Origin: Treponema sp.
GTDB lineage: Bacteria; Spirochaetota; Spirochaetia; Treponematales; Breznakiellaceae
Length of the DNA: 33,738 bases
Assembly: GCA_009782955.1 (NCBI GenBank)
Contig: WRIB01000032.1
Coordinates: 1 to 33,738 of the forward strand
Reading direction: 5' to 3'
Shown: positions 26,806 to 32,906 of the stretch, piece by piece
Layout of the letters: every line of letters starts with the position of its first letter
How positions within the stretch are numbered: position 1 is the first letter of the stretch
Program-made: the position numbers and the translations under genes
The notes under the pieces: model-generated
Told to the model about the DNA's origin: nothing
What the model saw: only the letters and a program-made list of their open reading frames with translations
Database searches by the model: none

Positions 26806-27567
26806 TTATGCGGCTTTGACGCTGGATACTTTGTGGACAGTTACTTTTTTTTCCTGGAGGAATGCTTCCGTTTCGGGCTTGATTCTGTCGTCGGTAAAGA
26901 CAGCCGAAACCTGTTCGGTCCGTACAAGTCCCTCCGATCCCCGATTGAGAAATTTGTCCGAATCGGTAAGGACGATTACATGTTTTGCCTGTTGAGCCAT
27001 ATCCCGGGCAGTCTGCACGCGAAGATGATCTTTTCCGGTAAAACCGAATTTTTCGATAAAACCATTCACGCCGACAAAAAATTTGTCGGATATAAAAATT
27101 TCCGCCCATTTGCTGGTCATGGCTCCAACCATAATCTGGGAGGTGTTTTGATATTTACCGCCCAAAAGAAATACATCTGCATGTGGGGCATGACGTATGT
27201 GGTTTGCAATAAATGCGGAGTTTGTAATAATTGTTACTCTTTTATAATTGGCCAATTCTTCTGCAAGAAGAGCGCAGCAGGAGCCGGATTCAATCAATAC
27301 CGTTTCCCCGTCTTCCACTGTTTTTGCAGCACTTCTTGCAATGCGCCGTTTAATATCATAGTTAATCGCCATACGAGTACCAATATCTTCAGTGGAACCG
27401 AACCTGGCGAAACCATGCTCACGTTTTATATAACCCAGTTCATTAAGATAATCCAAATCTTTTCGGATGGTAACCTGAGAAACATTCATGGTTTTTGCAA
27501 GGGCATTTACATCTGCCCGCCGGATTCCCGCCAAAATTTCCAGTATTTTATTCTGCCGCTCGGTCAT
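26806..27567 (-). CDS. DeoR-family transcriptional regulator
   Basis: The 253-residue repressor-type protein has an N-terminal winged helix (MTERQNKILEIL, VSQVTIRKDLDYLNELGYIKREHG, residues 1-55) and the DeoR sensor domain with VLIESGSCCALLAEEL, ITNSAFIANH, FLLGGKY and FVGVNGF. Such regulators usually sense phosphorylated sugars or related metabolites. AAGGAG lies six bases before the ATG. A palindrome overlapping the -35 region of its own promoter suggests autoregulation. The adjacent alcohol dehydrogenase is its likely target. Confidence 0.94.
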   Translation of the reverse strand: MTERQNKILEILAGIRRADVNALAKTMNVSQVTIRKDLDYLNELGYIKREHGFARFGSTEDIGTRMAINYDIKRRIARSAAKTVEDGETVLIESGSCCALLAEELANYKRVTIITNSAFIANHIRHAPHADVFLLGGKYQNTSQIMVGAMTSKWAEIFISDKFFVGVNGFIEKFGFTGKDHLRVQTARDMAQQAKHVIVLTDSDKFLNRGSEGLVRTEQVSAVFTDDRIKPETEAFLQEKKVTVHKVSSVKAA

Positions 27568-27594
27568 GGTTTTCTCCTTGCAAATCGATTTTTT

Positions 27595-27633
27595 GTTATC
27601 AAAGGCTGTTCCAAAATGTCAAATTTTGGAACA
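27595..27633 (-). promoter_or_regulatory. DeoR-gene promoter with overlapping palindromic operator (copy 2)
   Basis: GTTCCAAAAT and ATTTTGGAAC make a perfect 10-bp inverted repeat around GTCAA (27608-27632), with matching AGGC/GCCT flanks. On the minus strand its centre is TTGACA (27622-27617), followed 16 bases later by GATAAC (27600-27595), and the message would start about 20 bases before the ATG. A protein bound to the palindrome would cover the -35 box. Copy 1 lies upstream of aguD. Confidence 0.65.
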
Positions 27634-27650
27634 ACTGCCTTAAATTCATC

Positions 27651-27670
27651 TGAGTTTTTGGAAAAACTCA
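27651..27670. repeat. Perfect 9-bp inverted repeat
   Basis: TGAGTTTTT and AAAAACTCA face each other around GG. It lies upstream of the DeoR gene, outside its core promoter. Function unknown; too AT-rich to be a typical terminator. Confidence 0.4.
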
Positions 27671-27761
27671 TCTTGCTGTGAAAGTGATGTATATTTAAAA
27701 AATAATAAAAAAAAACAAAAAGTCAAGCGAACTCTCTCCAAAACTTACGCCAAACGCATGA

Positions 27762-27783
27762 ATGAGGCTCCCCGAGGCAAGCC
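27762..27783. repeat. Dispersed GC-rich hairpin element, also at 16895-16916
   Basis: An exact inverted copy of the element at the MscS stop codon. Here it extends into GAGGCT...AGCCTC, a 6-bp hairpin up to 27786, and lies in non-coding DNA, marking the start of the accessory region. Confidence 0.6.
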
Positions 27784-27832
27784 TCGAGGTATCCTGTAAG
27801 CCTTGCATTATCTGCCAAGGAGCCTCGTTCGC

Positions 27833-27861
27833 GACGGGAATTTGGCAGCTGCTGCCATCGC
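27833..27861 (+). repeat. Dispersed repeat with GGCAGC-T-GCTGCC core, copy 1
   Basis: GACGGGAATTTGGCAGC followed by TGCTGCCATCGC. The 13-base core (27844-27856) is a perfect inverted repeat. Two related copies lie at 29650-29684 and, inverted, at 31970-32002. Confidence 0.6.
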
Positions 27862-27879
27862 TCCGTCCAACAAAGGCTT

Positions 27880-28039
27880 TCCGGAACTGGAAGAAAAGAC
27901 CATGTGGGACTATTTTATGGGGTTGATGATTTTGAAACAGAAGAAGAAGTCCGGGAATTCTTCAATATCAATGAATATTTAAAAAAAATTCCCCAAAATG
28001 CGAGATGAACTCATTGAAAATGCACTGGAATTTCTATAA
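27880..28039 (+). pseudogene. Frameshifted C-terminal gene remnant
   Basis: One frame reads GRKDHVGLFYGVDDFETEEE then VREFFNINEYLKKIP. Within the run at 27991-27998 it must shift by one base to continue KMRDELIENALEFL before a TAA at 28037. The joined peptide looks like a genuine protein tail, but I do not recognise the family and no start codon is attached. It is best read as a decayed gene. Confidence 0.45.
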
Positions 28040-28311
28040 AAATGTGCCGGAGAAATGAGGGTCTAGGCCGGCTTACGGGGCATGGCAGAATAAAAAGCCA
28101 AATCACAGAAAAAACTATTGATCAATGACCAATTTTCTGGTAGAATTTCCTAATGTGCGAATTGCAGAAAGGCTATGAACCAGTGTAATCAAGCGCAGAG
28201 GCATAGCTTGAAACCAAACAAGCATATCAATTCACCCATCCATCAGCCGATAATATAGCAAAAGTGAACAGGTGAAGATACATATGCATTCTATACGAAG
28301 GAAGGGAACAT
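28040..28311. other. Non-coding accessory spacer
   Basis: About 270 bases with no convincing gene, promoter or repeat. The only functional signal is GAAGGAAGGG just before the ATG at 28312. It is probably remnant DNA at the upstream edge of the cassette-like region. Confidence 0.4.
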
Positions 28312-28497
28312 ATGGCAAATTTCAATGAATTGAATGTTGATCTCAATAATGACGATTATTTCCCGTTGGATCTTTATGGGCGAACCAAAGATAACCCAAA
28401 TCTTGACCTTGCTGTTCCTTGTATACCTTGCAATGATCCGATTGATGAATATGCAAACAAACTTGGTGAAGAAATACTTGCTGCTTTAGAAGATTAA
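28312..28497 (+). CDS. Small acidic protein of unknown function
   Basis: The 61-residue protein has a clear GAAGGAAGGG ribosome site. It is strongly acidic, begins NFNELNVDLNNDDYFPLDLY and carries one C-x2-C pair in VPCIPCND before an acidic helix at the end. It precedes a 232-residue gene by 15 bases on the same strand, so the two are probably translated together. A small acidic product before a larger one recalls toxin-antitoxin or immunity pairs, but nothing in either sequence proves it. Confidence 0.65.
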   Translation: MANFNELNVDLNNDDYFPLDLYGRTKDNPNLDLAVPCIPCNDPIDEYANKLGEEILAALED

Positions 28498-28512
28498 TAA
28501 ACAGGACATAAC

Positions 28513-29211
28513 ATGGATACAATTGATTCATTGTTTCCCAATAAACAAGATTGCTTTTCTGCATTGTTTCAAGATGCCGCTTACGAACATGACGCCAATA
28601 ATAAATACACGTTTACTGATGATGAGGATTTTGTTGAAAGAGACAGGGTATTAGTTATTAGACAAGTAATGGGCATAGTGGAATATCTGTTTGAAATAAT
28701 AAAAAAACAACAGGTAGATGCTTTTTCCCGCTGTAAGCCGTTTGTTAATTATTCATCACTAATGACGGTACTCTTGCGGTATTCACGTGATATTTACGGG
28801 TTTCGCCGCATTAAAGCAAAGTTACAAAAATGGGATGATATTATTACGTCCGAGAAACAAAAACAGCTAAGTAACATCATCCTTAAAGGATCAGACTTTG
28901 GGTTTAAAATACCTTCAGATAATCCATATATTCATAGACAAATCTCTGTACTCCTGTATTGGTTTTCAGTCATGAAACCATTCCATCTAAATATAAAAAA
29001 GGGGGAAGGATCAATACCTAATAAAAACTATTTGGCATATTTTAATGAATATTTTTCTTATCATTTAATAGCCACATGTGTTCGAGTTAAGTCTGTCAAT
29101 CTCACATTGCACACAAACAGAGCATATTTTTTGGAATTCCTAAATGAATTACATTTTAGAAACCTTTCTCGATCATCACTGGAATTTTTCATACCTGGAT
29201 TTATTTCATAG
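28513..29211 (+). CDS. Hypothetical protein, partner of the 61-residue protein
   Basis: The 232-residue protein has no signal peptide or membrane segment that I can see. It is mostly helical, rich in Phe, Tyr and Lys, with blocks such as YSRDIYGFRRIKAKLQKWDD and FNEYFSYHLIATCVRVKSV. I recognise no family. AGGA precedes the ATG. Its codon use is more AT-rich than the chromosomal core, fitting acquired DNA. It could be a restriction, toxin or defence protein, but that is speculation from context only. Confidence 0.7.
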   Translation: MDTIDSLFPNKQDCFSALFQDAAYEHDANNKYTFTDDEDFVERDRVLVIRQVMGIVEYLFEIIKKQQVDAFSRCKPFVNYSSLMTVLLRYSRDIYGFRRIKAKLQKWDDIITSEKQKQLSNIILKGSDFGFKIPSDNPYIHRQISVLLYWFSVMKPFHLNIKKGEGSIPNKNYLAYFNEYFSYHLIATCVRVKSVNLTLHTNRAYFLEFLNELHFRNLSRSSLEFFIPGFIS

Positions 29212-29310
29212 ATGATTTTTTTTACCCTGCCATACTCCTACTGGTTGTCTCCGACTCCGGTTGGGGAAAAAAGCAATAAGGCAGGAAAGAAGCTGTCATT
29301 TTGAGCCAAA

Positions 29311-29457
29311 ATGGTAAATGAAGAATTCCACTGTGAAAAATGTGGCATTGTTTTCTCTATGCAGGTTCAAAATAATGGTAAATTTGATTATGATGATGGA
29401 ACTGGCTGTTGCGAGGTCATGCTTAGCAGCAGCTACCAAATTCGTCTGGTGTTATAA
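29311..29457 (+). CDS. Short Cys-rich ORF
   Basis: A 48-residue ORF begins at 29311 with VNEEFHCEKCGIVFSM and ends LSSSYQIRLVL. HCEKCG and a later GCC give three to four possible zinc ligands. There is no obvious ribosome-binding site and the frame is closed directly upstream, so expression is uncertain. It lies between the unknown pair and the first core-site-like element. Confidence 0.4.
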   Translation: MVNEEFHCEKCGIVFSMQVQNNGKFDYDDGTGCCEVMLSSSYQIRLVL

Positions 29458-29649
29458 CATCAGTTATACCCCATATTTAGCGTGATCCTCTTTTAATAGG
29501 ATATTTTCAACATTTATACAAGCACAGTGAATTTTAAAACCACTCCTCTACATACCCACCGCAAATTGCAATGCAAAAGTATCACCAACACTCTGATTCC
29601 CCAAAACCTCTATCCGGTTAATTTCAACAGACAATGCCCCTTCATCAAT

Positions 29650-29684
29650 GACGGGATTTTGGCAGCTGCTGCCGTTGCGTGTCC
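29650..29684 (+). repeat. Dispersed repeat with GGCAGC-T-GCTGCC core, copy 2
   Basis: GACGGGATTTTGGCAGC then TGCTGCCGTTGCGTGTCC, with the perfect palindrome at 29661-29673. Its right flank GTTGCGTGTCC matches copy 3. The surrounding stretch 29458-29735 carries no convincing gene. Confidence 0.65.
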
Positions 29685-29735
29685 TCAAAAGCGTGTGGAA
29701 TGGATTGCCTTTATTTTTGCTTGTTCGGCGCTCAA

Positions 29736-29763
29736 AACATCGCCAAAAGCCGGGACGTTATGC
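29736..29763 (+). other. attC-like 3' half with core site (element A)
   Basis: AACATCGCCAAAAGCCGGGA is followed by GTTATGC at 29757-29763, close to the GTTRRRY core consensus of integron cassettes. It aligns with 30649-30676 and 31488-31513. No clear complementary left half was found; TTTCAAC at 29622 would give a 142-base site. It is followed directly by a promoter and a gene. Confidence 0.6.
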
Positions 29764-29783
29764 GCAATATATTCAATAATATA

Positions 29784-29811
29784 TTGACAAAAATTATAAA
29801 TTTTATATAAT
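29784..29811 (+). promoter_or_regulatory. Consensus promoter of the lipoprotein cassette
   Basis: TTGACA (29784-29789) and TATAAT (29806-29811), both perfect, are 16 bases apart. The ATG at 29821 is nine bases after the -10, so the message should be leaderless or nearly so. It starts 26 bases after the core site. Confidence 0.8.
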
Positions 29812-29820
29812 AGATACATA

Positions 29821-30485
29821 ATGAAAATATGTAAAAGAATATTTGGAGAAATAATTTTAGTTTTAATTATAATATTGTTTTCCAATTGCCAAAATATAAC
29901 TAAAAATGATCAAGAAAAATATTATAAATTAAATACTGAAGAAAAAGGAACTATAGAAATCAACGATTCAAGAAATAATAGATATTTAGGTATATATATT
30001 TTGAAGATATAGAAGAACCTCCAAATGAATCATGGATTATCAATGCATATGTTTACGAAAAATATGTTATTAATCAAATGTGTTATGGTTATCACCCTGT
30101 TGGAATTTCTGTTTATAATAGAAATAAAGATATAAATATAATAGAGTATAAAAATCACGTTGAATTATATATTACATATGATCATTATTTATTGGGTATT
30201 TATGACAATTTTTTATTTTTATTGTCAATGGGAAATTCTCTAGCCTATAGAGATTTTATAATTATAGATTTAAATAATAAAGAAATGATTTATTCAGGAC
30301 AATATATTTGGGATTTAGGGATTAATGTAAAAGATTCTTATAATATAGAAACATATGAATATTTTGATGAAAGTATTTATAATGACGGATATAATAGAGT
30401 ATTTATTTTTGATCAATATTCATTTAATTTAATAACAAAAGAGAAAAAAAATATGAATAGAAAAATTGAAATAATTGGGAAATAG
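29821..30485 (+). pseudogene. Lipoprotein gene, frame broken in a TA repeat
   Basis: The first frame (29821-30012) encodes a lipoprotein signal: basic start, hydrophobic LVLIIILF and the lipobox FSNC. It stops after 63 residues. A second frame continues with YFEDIEEPPNESWIINAYVY and runs to 30485, rich in Tyr, Asn and Ile throughout. The shift lies in the alternating TA tract at 29991-29999; removing one AT unit gives one continuous protein of 221 residues reading LGIYFEDIEEPP. Base composition is far more AT-rich than the core genes. It may be a pseudogene, a sequencing error, or a reversible on/off switch. Function is unknown; it would be an outer-surface or periplasmic lipoprotein. Confidence 0.7.
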
Positions 30486-30495
30486 AAAAGACTGC

Positions 30496-30676
30496 GCATA
30501 ACAGGTTTATTGGCTGTACGCCGCCTGTTCGGGCGGCTCGGAGCTCCGTTCGCCTAGGTCGTGCTTCCTACGGAACCAGTCCCACGCCTCATTCCGGCAC
30601 ATTCCAGCCCACCCATAAACCTGCGGTTTGATTTATAGGGTTTGCTGGAACGTCGCTAACAGCCGGGAAGTTAGGT
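30496..30676 (+). other. attC-like recombination site (element B)
   Basis: The left end GCGCATAAC (30494-30502) is the exact reverse complement of GTTATGCGC at 29757-29765, the core that opens this cassette. The left TGGCTGT pairs with ACAGCC in the right half, whose core is GTTAGGT (30670-30676), a full GTTRRRY match. The middle holds further hairpins, including GCCGCC...GGCGGC and AAACC...GGTTT. At 181 bases it is longer than most attC sites. It lies just after the lipoprotein stop, as cassette sites do. Confidence 0.7.
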
Positions 30677-30745
30677 GCCATTGTGCCTAAACTGGTTGAA
30701 AAATATGGAATAGAAACTATTGACAATAATAAAAGGAATAGATAA
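30662..30745 (+). pseudogene. Possible short C-terminal gene remnant
   Basis: An open frame reads GKLGAIVPKLVEKYGIETI and ends in RNR at a TAA at 30743. It has no start codon and overlaps the core site and the next promoter. It may be a decayed gene tail or chance. Confidence 0.25.
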
Positions 30746-30748
30746 ATT
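30720..30748 (+). promoter_or_regulatory. Promoter of the DJ-1/PfpI cassette
   Basis: TTGACA (30720-30725) is followed 17 bases later by TAAATT (30743-30748), a weaker -10. AAAGGAG at 30757-30763 is the ribosome site of the following gene. Confidence 0.5.
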
Positions 30749-30770
30749 AATTTAAGAAAGGAGAAATTAT

Positions 30771-31391
30771 ATGAATGTATTCTTGTATGTGTTGGACACT
30801 CTTGCGGATTGGGAAATTGGTTTTTTAATGCCAGAAATTAACGGCGGTAGATATTTAAAGAAAAATATCGAAAAGCCTAAAATTGTAAAGGTTGGAAAAA
30901 ATCTCAATCCAATAAAAACAATGGGCGGAATAGAAATCACCCCCGATATTGGTGTACAAAAAATGGAAATGCATAAAGACGATCTGTTAATATTGCCTGG
31001 AGCCGATGCCTGGTTAAATGGGAATAATGATGAGATACTTAATTTTGTCAAGGACAATATTGAAAAAAATGTGACTATTGCCGCAATTTGTGGAGCCACA
31101 ATCGCAATGGCTAATTATGGTTTATTGGATGGAATAAAGCATACGAGTAATAATCTTGGATTCTTAAAAATGGCATGTCCAAATTATAAAGGTGAAAAAA
31201 ATTACTGTGATCAACCTGTGGTTTCAGAAAATAATTTAATAACTGCTACTGGTATTGCACCGTTGGAATTTGCCTATGAAGTAATAAAAAAAACAAACAT
31301 AATGGAAAATGGTGTTGTTGAGGCATGGTATAATTTGTACAAAACAAAAGAAGGTAAATACTTTTTGGAATTAATGGAATTATTAAAGTAA
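30771..31391 (+). CDS. DJ-1/PfpI-family (class I glutamine amidotransferase-like) protein
   Basis: The 206-residue cytoplasmic protein has the DJ-1/PfpI fold. It starts MNVFLYVLDTLADWEIGFLM, continues with LLILPGADAW, and has the nucleophile elbow AAICGATIAMANYGLLDG with the reactive cysteine, followed by a TSNNLGFLK segment. Relatives include YdeA/ThiJ-like proteins acting in aldehyde (glyoxal) stress, peptide cleavage or protein repair; the exact reaction is not predictable. AAAGGAG precedes the ATG by seven bases. It lies between two attC-like sites and has its own promoter, so it appears to be a mobile cassette gene. Confidence 0.88.
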   Translation: MNVFLYVLDTLADWEIGFLMPEINGGRYLKKNIEKPKIVKVGKNLNPIKTMGGIEITPDIGVQKMEMHKDDLLILPGADAWLNGNNDEILNFVKDNIEKNVTIAAICGATIAMANYGLLDGIKHTSNNLGFLKMACPNYKGEKNYCDQPVVSENNLITATGIAPLEFAYEVIKKTNIMENGVVEAWYNLYKTKEGKYFLELMELLK

Positions 31392-31410
31392 TAAAATACG
31401 GCACAACGGC

Positions 31411-31513
31411 ATATAACAAACGATTATGCGGAACCACATTTTGCCATCCCTGGTCTTGCTTCGCAAGCCCTTGTCCGGGATAGCAAAAACGTCGCCAACC
31501 TAGAACGTTAGGC
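31411..31513 (+). other. attC-like recombination site (element C)
   Basis: ATATAAC (31411-31417) opens and GTTAGGC (31507-31513), a perfect GTTRRRY core, closes a 103-base imperfect hairpin. TTTTGCCATCCC (31439-31450) pairs with GGGATAGCAAAA (31477-31488) at 11 of 12 positions. The loop carries CTTGC-TTC-GCAAG. Unequal stretches near the ends leave unpaired bases, as expected of attC. The left end ATAACAAACG resembles the start of Vibrio cholerae repeats. Confidence 0.75.
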
Positions 31514-31545
31514 GTAAGTATTTTGAAATTGTTGTATATAAATAG

Positions 31546-31573
31546 TTGACAAAATAAATTATTTGTAGATAAT
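31546..31573 (+). promoter_or_regulatory. Promoter of the RidA cassette
   Basis: TTGACA (31546-31551) and GATAAT (31568-31573) are 16 bases apart, 39 bases after the core site. AGGAGG at 31590-31595 serves the RidA-family ATG at 31603. Confidence 0.75.
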
Positions 31574-31602
31574 AAATTGAAAATCATTTAGGAGGTAAAA
31601 AA

Positions 31603-31968
31603 ATGATTGAAAGCAAAAGAGACATCATTAGAAGTGATGTAGATGAAGACTATGCCTGTTCCGGAATTGTTGAAGCTGGAGACTTAGTTTTCATAAGTTA
31701 TTGTTTTGGCAATGTTGGACAGTCTATTGAAAAGCAGATTATTGGTGCAATTGATACCTTAGAAAAACGGTTGGAATCAAAAGGTTTAACTTTAGAATCT
31801 GTTGTCAATGTAAAGTGTTTGTTTAAGGACATTATGGATCTTCCCGTTCTTAAAAATGTATTTAAGGAAAAATTCAAAGGAAAGTTTCCCTCAAGAATAG
31901 CTATTCAGTCTGACTTCGTTATAGAAGGGTTATTGTTTCAACTTGATGCAGTAGCATTCAAAGGTTGA
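31603..31968 (+). CDS. RidA/YjgF-family protein
   Basis: The 121-residue protein matches the RidA family, which forms trimers and, in active members, hydrolyses reactive enamines and imines made by PLP enzymes. Visible features are GDLVFISYC in the first strand, the central helix region TLEKRLESKGLTLESVVNVKCLF, PSRIAI with the conserved arginine, and a C-terminal LDAVAFKG. The last strand reads FQLDAVA where RidA itself has IEIEAIA, so it may belong to a sister subgroup with another substrate. AGGAGG lies seven bases upstream. It follows attC-like element C. Confidence 0.87.
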   Translation: MIESKRDIIRSDVDEDYACSGIVEAGDLVFISYCFGNVGQSIEKQIIGAIDTLEKRLESKGLTLESVVNVKCLFKDIMDLPVLKNVFKEKFKGKFPSRIAIQSDFVIEGLLFQLDAVAFKG

Positions 31969-31969
31969 A

Positions 31970-32002
31970 GGACACGCAATGGCAGCAGCTGCAAAATTCT
32001 CG
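31970..32002 (-). repeat. Dispersed repeat with GGCAGC-T-GCTGCC core, copy 3 (inverted)
   Basis: On the minus strand this reads CGAGAATTTTGCAGC then TGCTGCCATTGCGTGTCC, matching copy 2 except for one missing G in the palindrome and a few substitutions. It lies right after the RidA-family stop codon, where an attC would be expected, but no core site was found. Confidence 0.6.
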
Positions 32003-32038
32003 TAGTACTCTGTAATAGCTAATAATTTACATTATTTA

Positions 32039-32134
32039 TCACGCAGTGACGCAGAGAACAAAGGAAAACGAAAAGTTTTCGAATAAAGTATAAAATTTTA
32101 TATTATTCTCTGCGTCATTTGCGCCTTTGCGTGA
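32039..32134. repeat. Palindromic CGCAGAG repeat element, MITE-like
   Basis: TCACGCA...TGACGCAGAGAA (32039-32058) faces its reverse complement (32106-32134), the right arm carrying nine extra bases. The centre holds GAAAAC/GTTTTC and an AT palindrome. The CGCAGAG type of repeat is widespread in bacterial genomes. It abuts and may have interrupted the ORF6N remnant. Confidence 0.7.
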
Positions 32135-32231
32135 GAATTTTATTACTGAACATGGTATATTAATGTTATCAAGTGTATTGAACTCTGATAAAGTCATTGA
32201 TGTTAATATACAAATAAAGAAAAGCCTGTGA
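32133..32231 (+). pseudogene. ORF6N-domain protein remnant
   Basis: An open frame reads ENFITEHGILMLSSVLNSDK followed by VIDVNIQIKKSL and a TGA at 32229. EHGILMLSSVLNS-DKxIxVNIQI is, from memory, the hallmark stretch of ORF6N (phage antirepressor/KilA-N-related) proteins. The rest of the domain is missing on both sides, so this is a fragment cut by the palindromic element. It shows that phage- or plasmid-type DNA was once here. Confidence 0.65.
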
Positions 32232-32285
32232 AAACAAAAGCAATTGGTTTTAAAACGTAAAGATGTGAGGAATGTAGAAGATACT

Positions 32286-32894
32286 TTAATTGAACAGGTT
32301 GGTTGTTCCCGTACGCCACTCTTCCAGTGCTTCCATTATAATTTTTTCCGCTTCGATCCAGGAATCGGCACGAGGACCGGGAATACCAATATTTGTTGAG
32401 TTGGAAAAAACAATGGTTTTATGCCCCTGTTCGCGAAGCTGCGTTATGTTTTTTGGAGCATCGTCGATATATACATGGGCGCCTACGGCAACTTTATCAT
32501 TCATAAAACAGATATCCCAATAGGGTATGTCATAGTTATCGAGCCAGTCTACTGTCTGGGTAATACTGGTTTTGTGGGAATATTTAAGAAATAGCCGGTG
32601 GGTAATGATTCGTATTCTTATACCTCTGTTGGATAGTTTTCTGAGCGTACCCGGAGCGTCCTGAATGGGCGGCATATCCCTGAACAGATTACGCTGAGCT
32701 ACGGCAAAGCGGTGGAGCCTGTCATAACCTCCGTATTCATCAATACCCCATTCTTCAAGTCCAAAACTTACCTCTTTTGTGAGTTTTTCTTCCGGTTTGT
32801 TCAGCCATTCGGCGGCAATCTTCCGCATGGCGCTGTAAAAATCTCCCACAACGCCGTCCAAATCAACACCAAGAATAAAACTGCTTTCGTCCAC
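32286..32894 (-). CDS. HAD-family 5'-nucleotidase-like phosphatase
   Basis: The 202-residue protein starts at a GTG at 32894, about seven bases after GGGAG. VDLDGVVGDFY supplies the DxD nucleophile of the HAD superfamily, IRIITHR holds the second motif, and YIDDAPKNI carries the acidic fourth motif. The pattern agrees with the cytosolic 5'(3')-deoxyribonucleotidase (NT5C type) group, which dephosphorylates nucleoside monophosphates, although the substrate is not proven. It lies 12 bases downstream of the debranching-enzyme gene on the same strand and is probably co-transcribed. Confidence 0.85.
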   Translation of the reverse strand: MDESSFILGVDLDGVVGDFYSAMRKIAAEWLNKPEEKLTKEVSFGLEEWGIDEYGGYDRLHRFAVAQRNLFRDMPPIQDAPGTLRKLSNRGIRIRIITHRLFLKYSHKTSITQTVDWLDNYDIPYWDICFMNDKVAVGAHVYIDDAPKNITQLREQGHKTIVFSNSTNIGIPGPRADSWIEAEKIIMEALEEWRTGTTNLFN

Positions 32895-32906
32895 GGGTTA
32901 CTCCCA

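Noticed and set aside
26833-27681. Plus-strand open frame of 282 codons opposite the DeoR gene
   Set aside because: Cys/Phe-rich antisense translation of a clear DeoR regulator; its end also crosses the palindromic promoter region.
27651-28311. CRISPR array or tRNA gene in the long non-coding stretch
   Set aside because: There are no evenly spaced repeats and no cloverleaf-like arms; only single inverted repeats and a decayed gene were found.
29225-29285. CCTGCC...GGCAGG pairing after the 232-residue gene as another attC
   Set aside because: Only the outer six bases pair well and no RYYYAAC or GTTRRRY core flanks it; at most a weak hairpin.
29527-29787. Open frame of 86 codons before the lipoprotein gene
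   Set aside because: It runs through the dispersed repeat and the attC-like 3' half, has no ribosome-binding site, and its sequence is explained by those elements.
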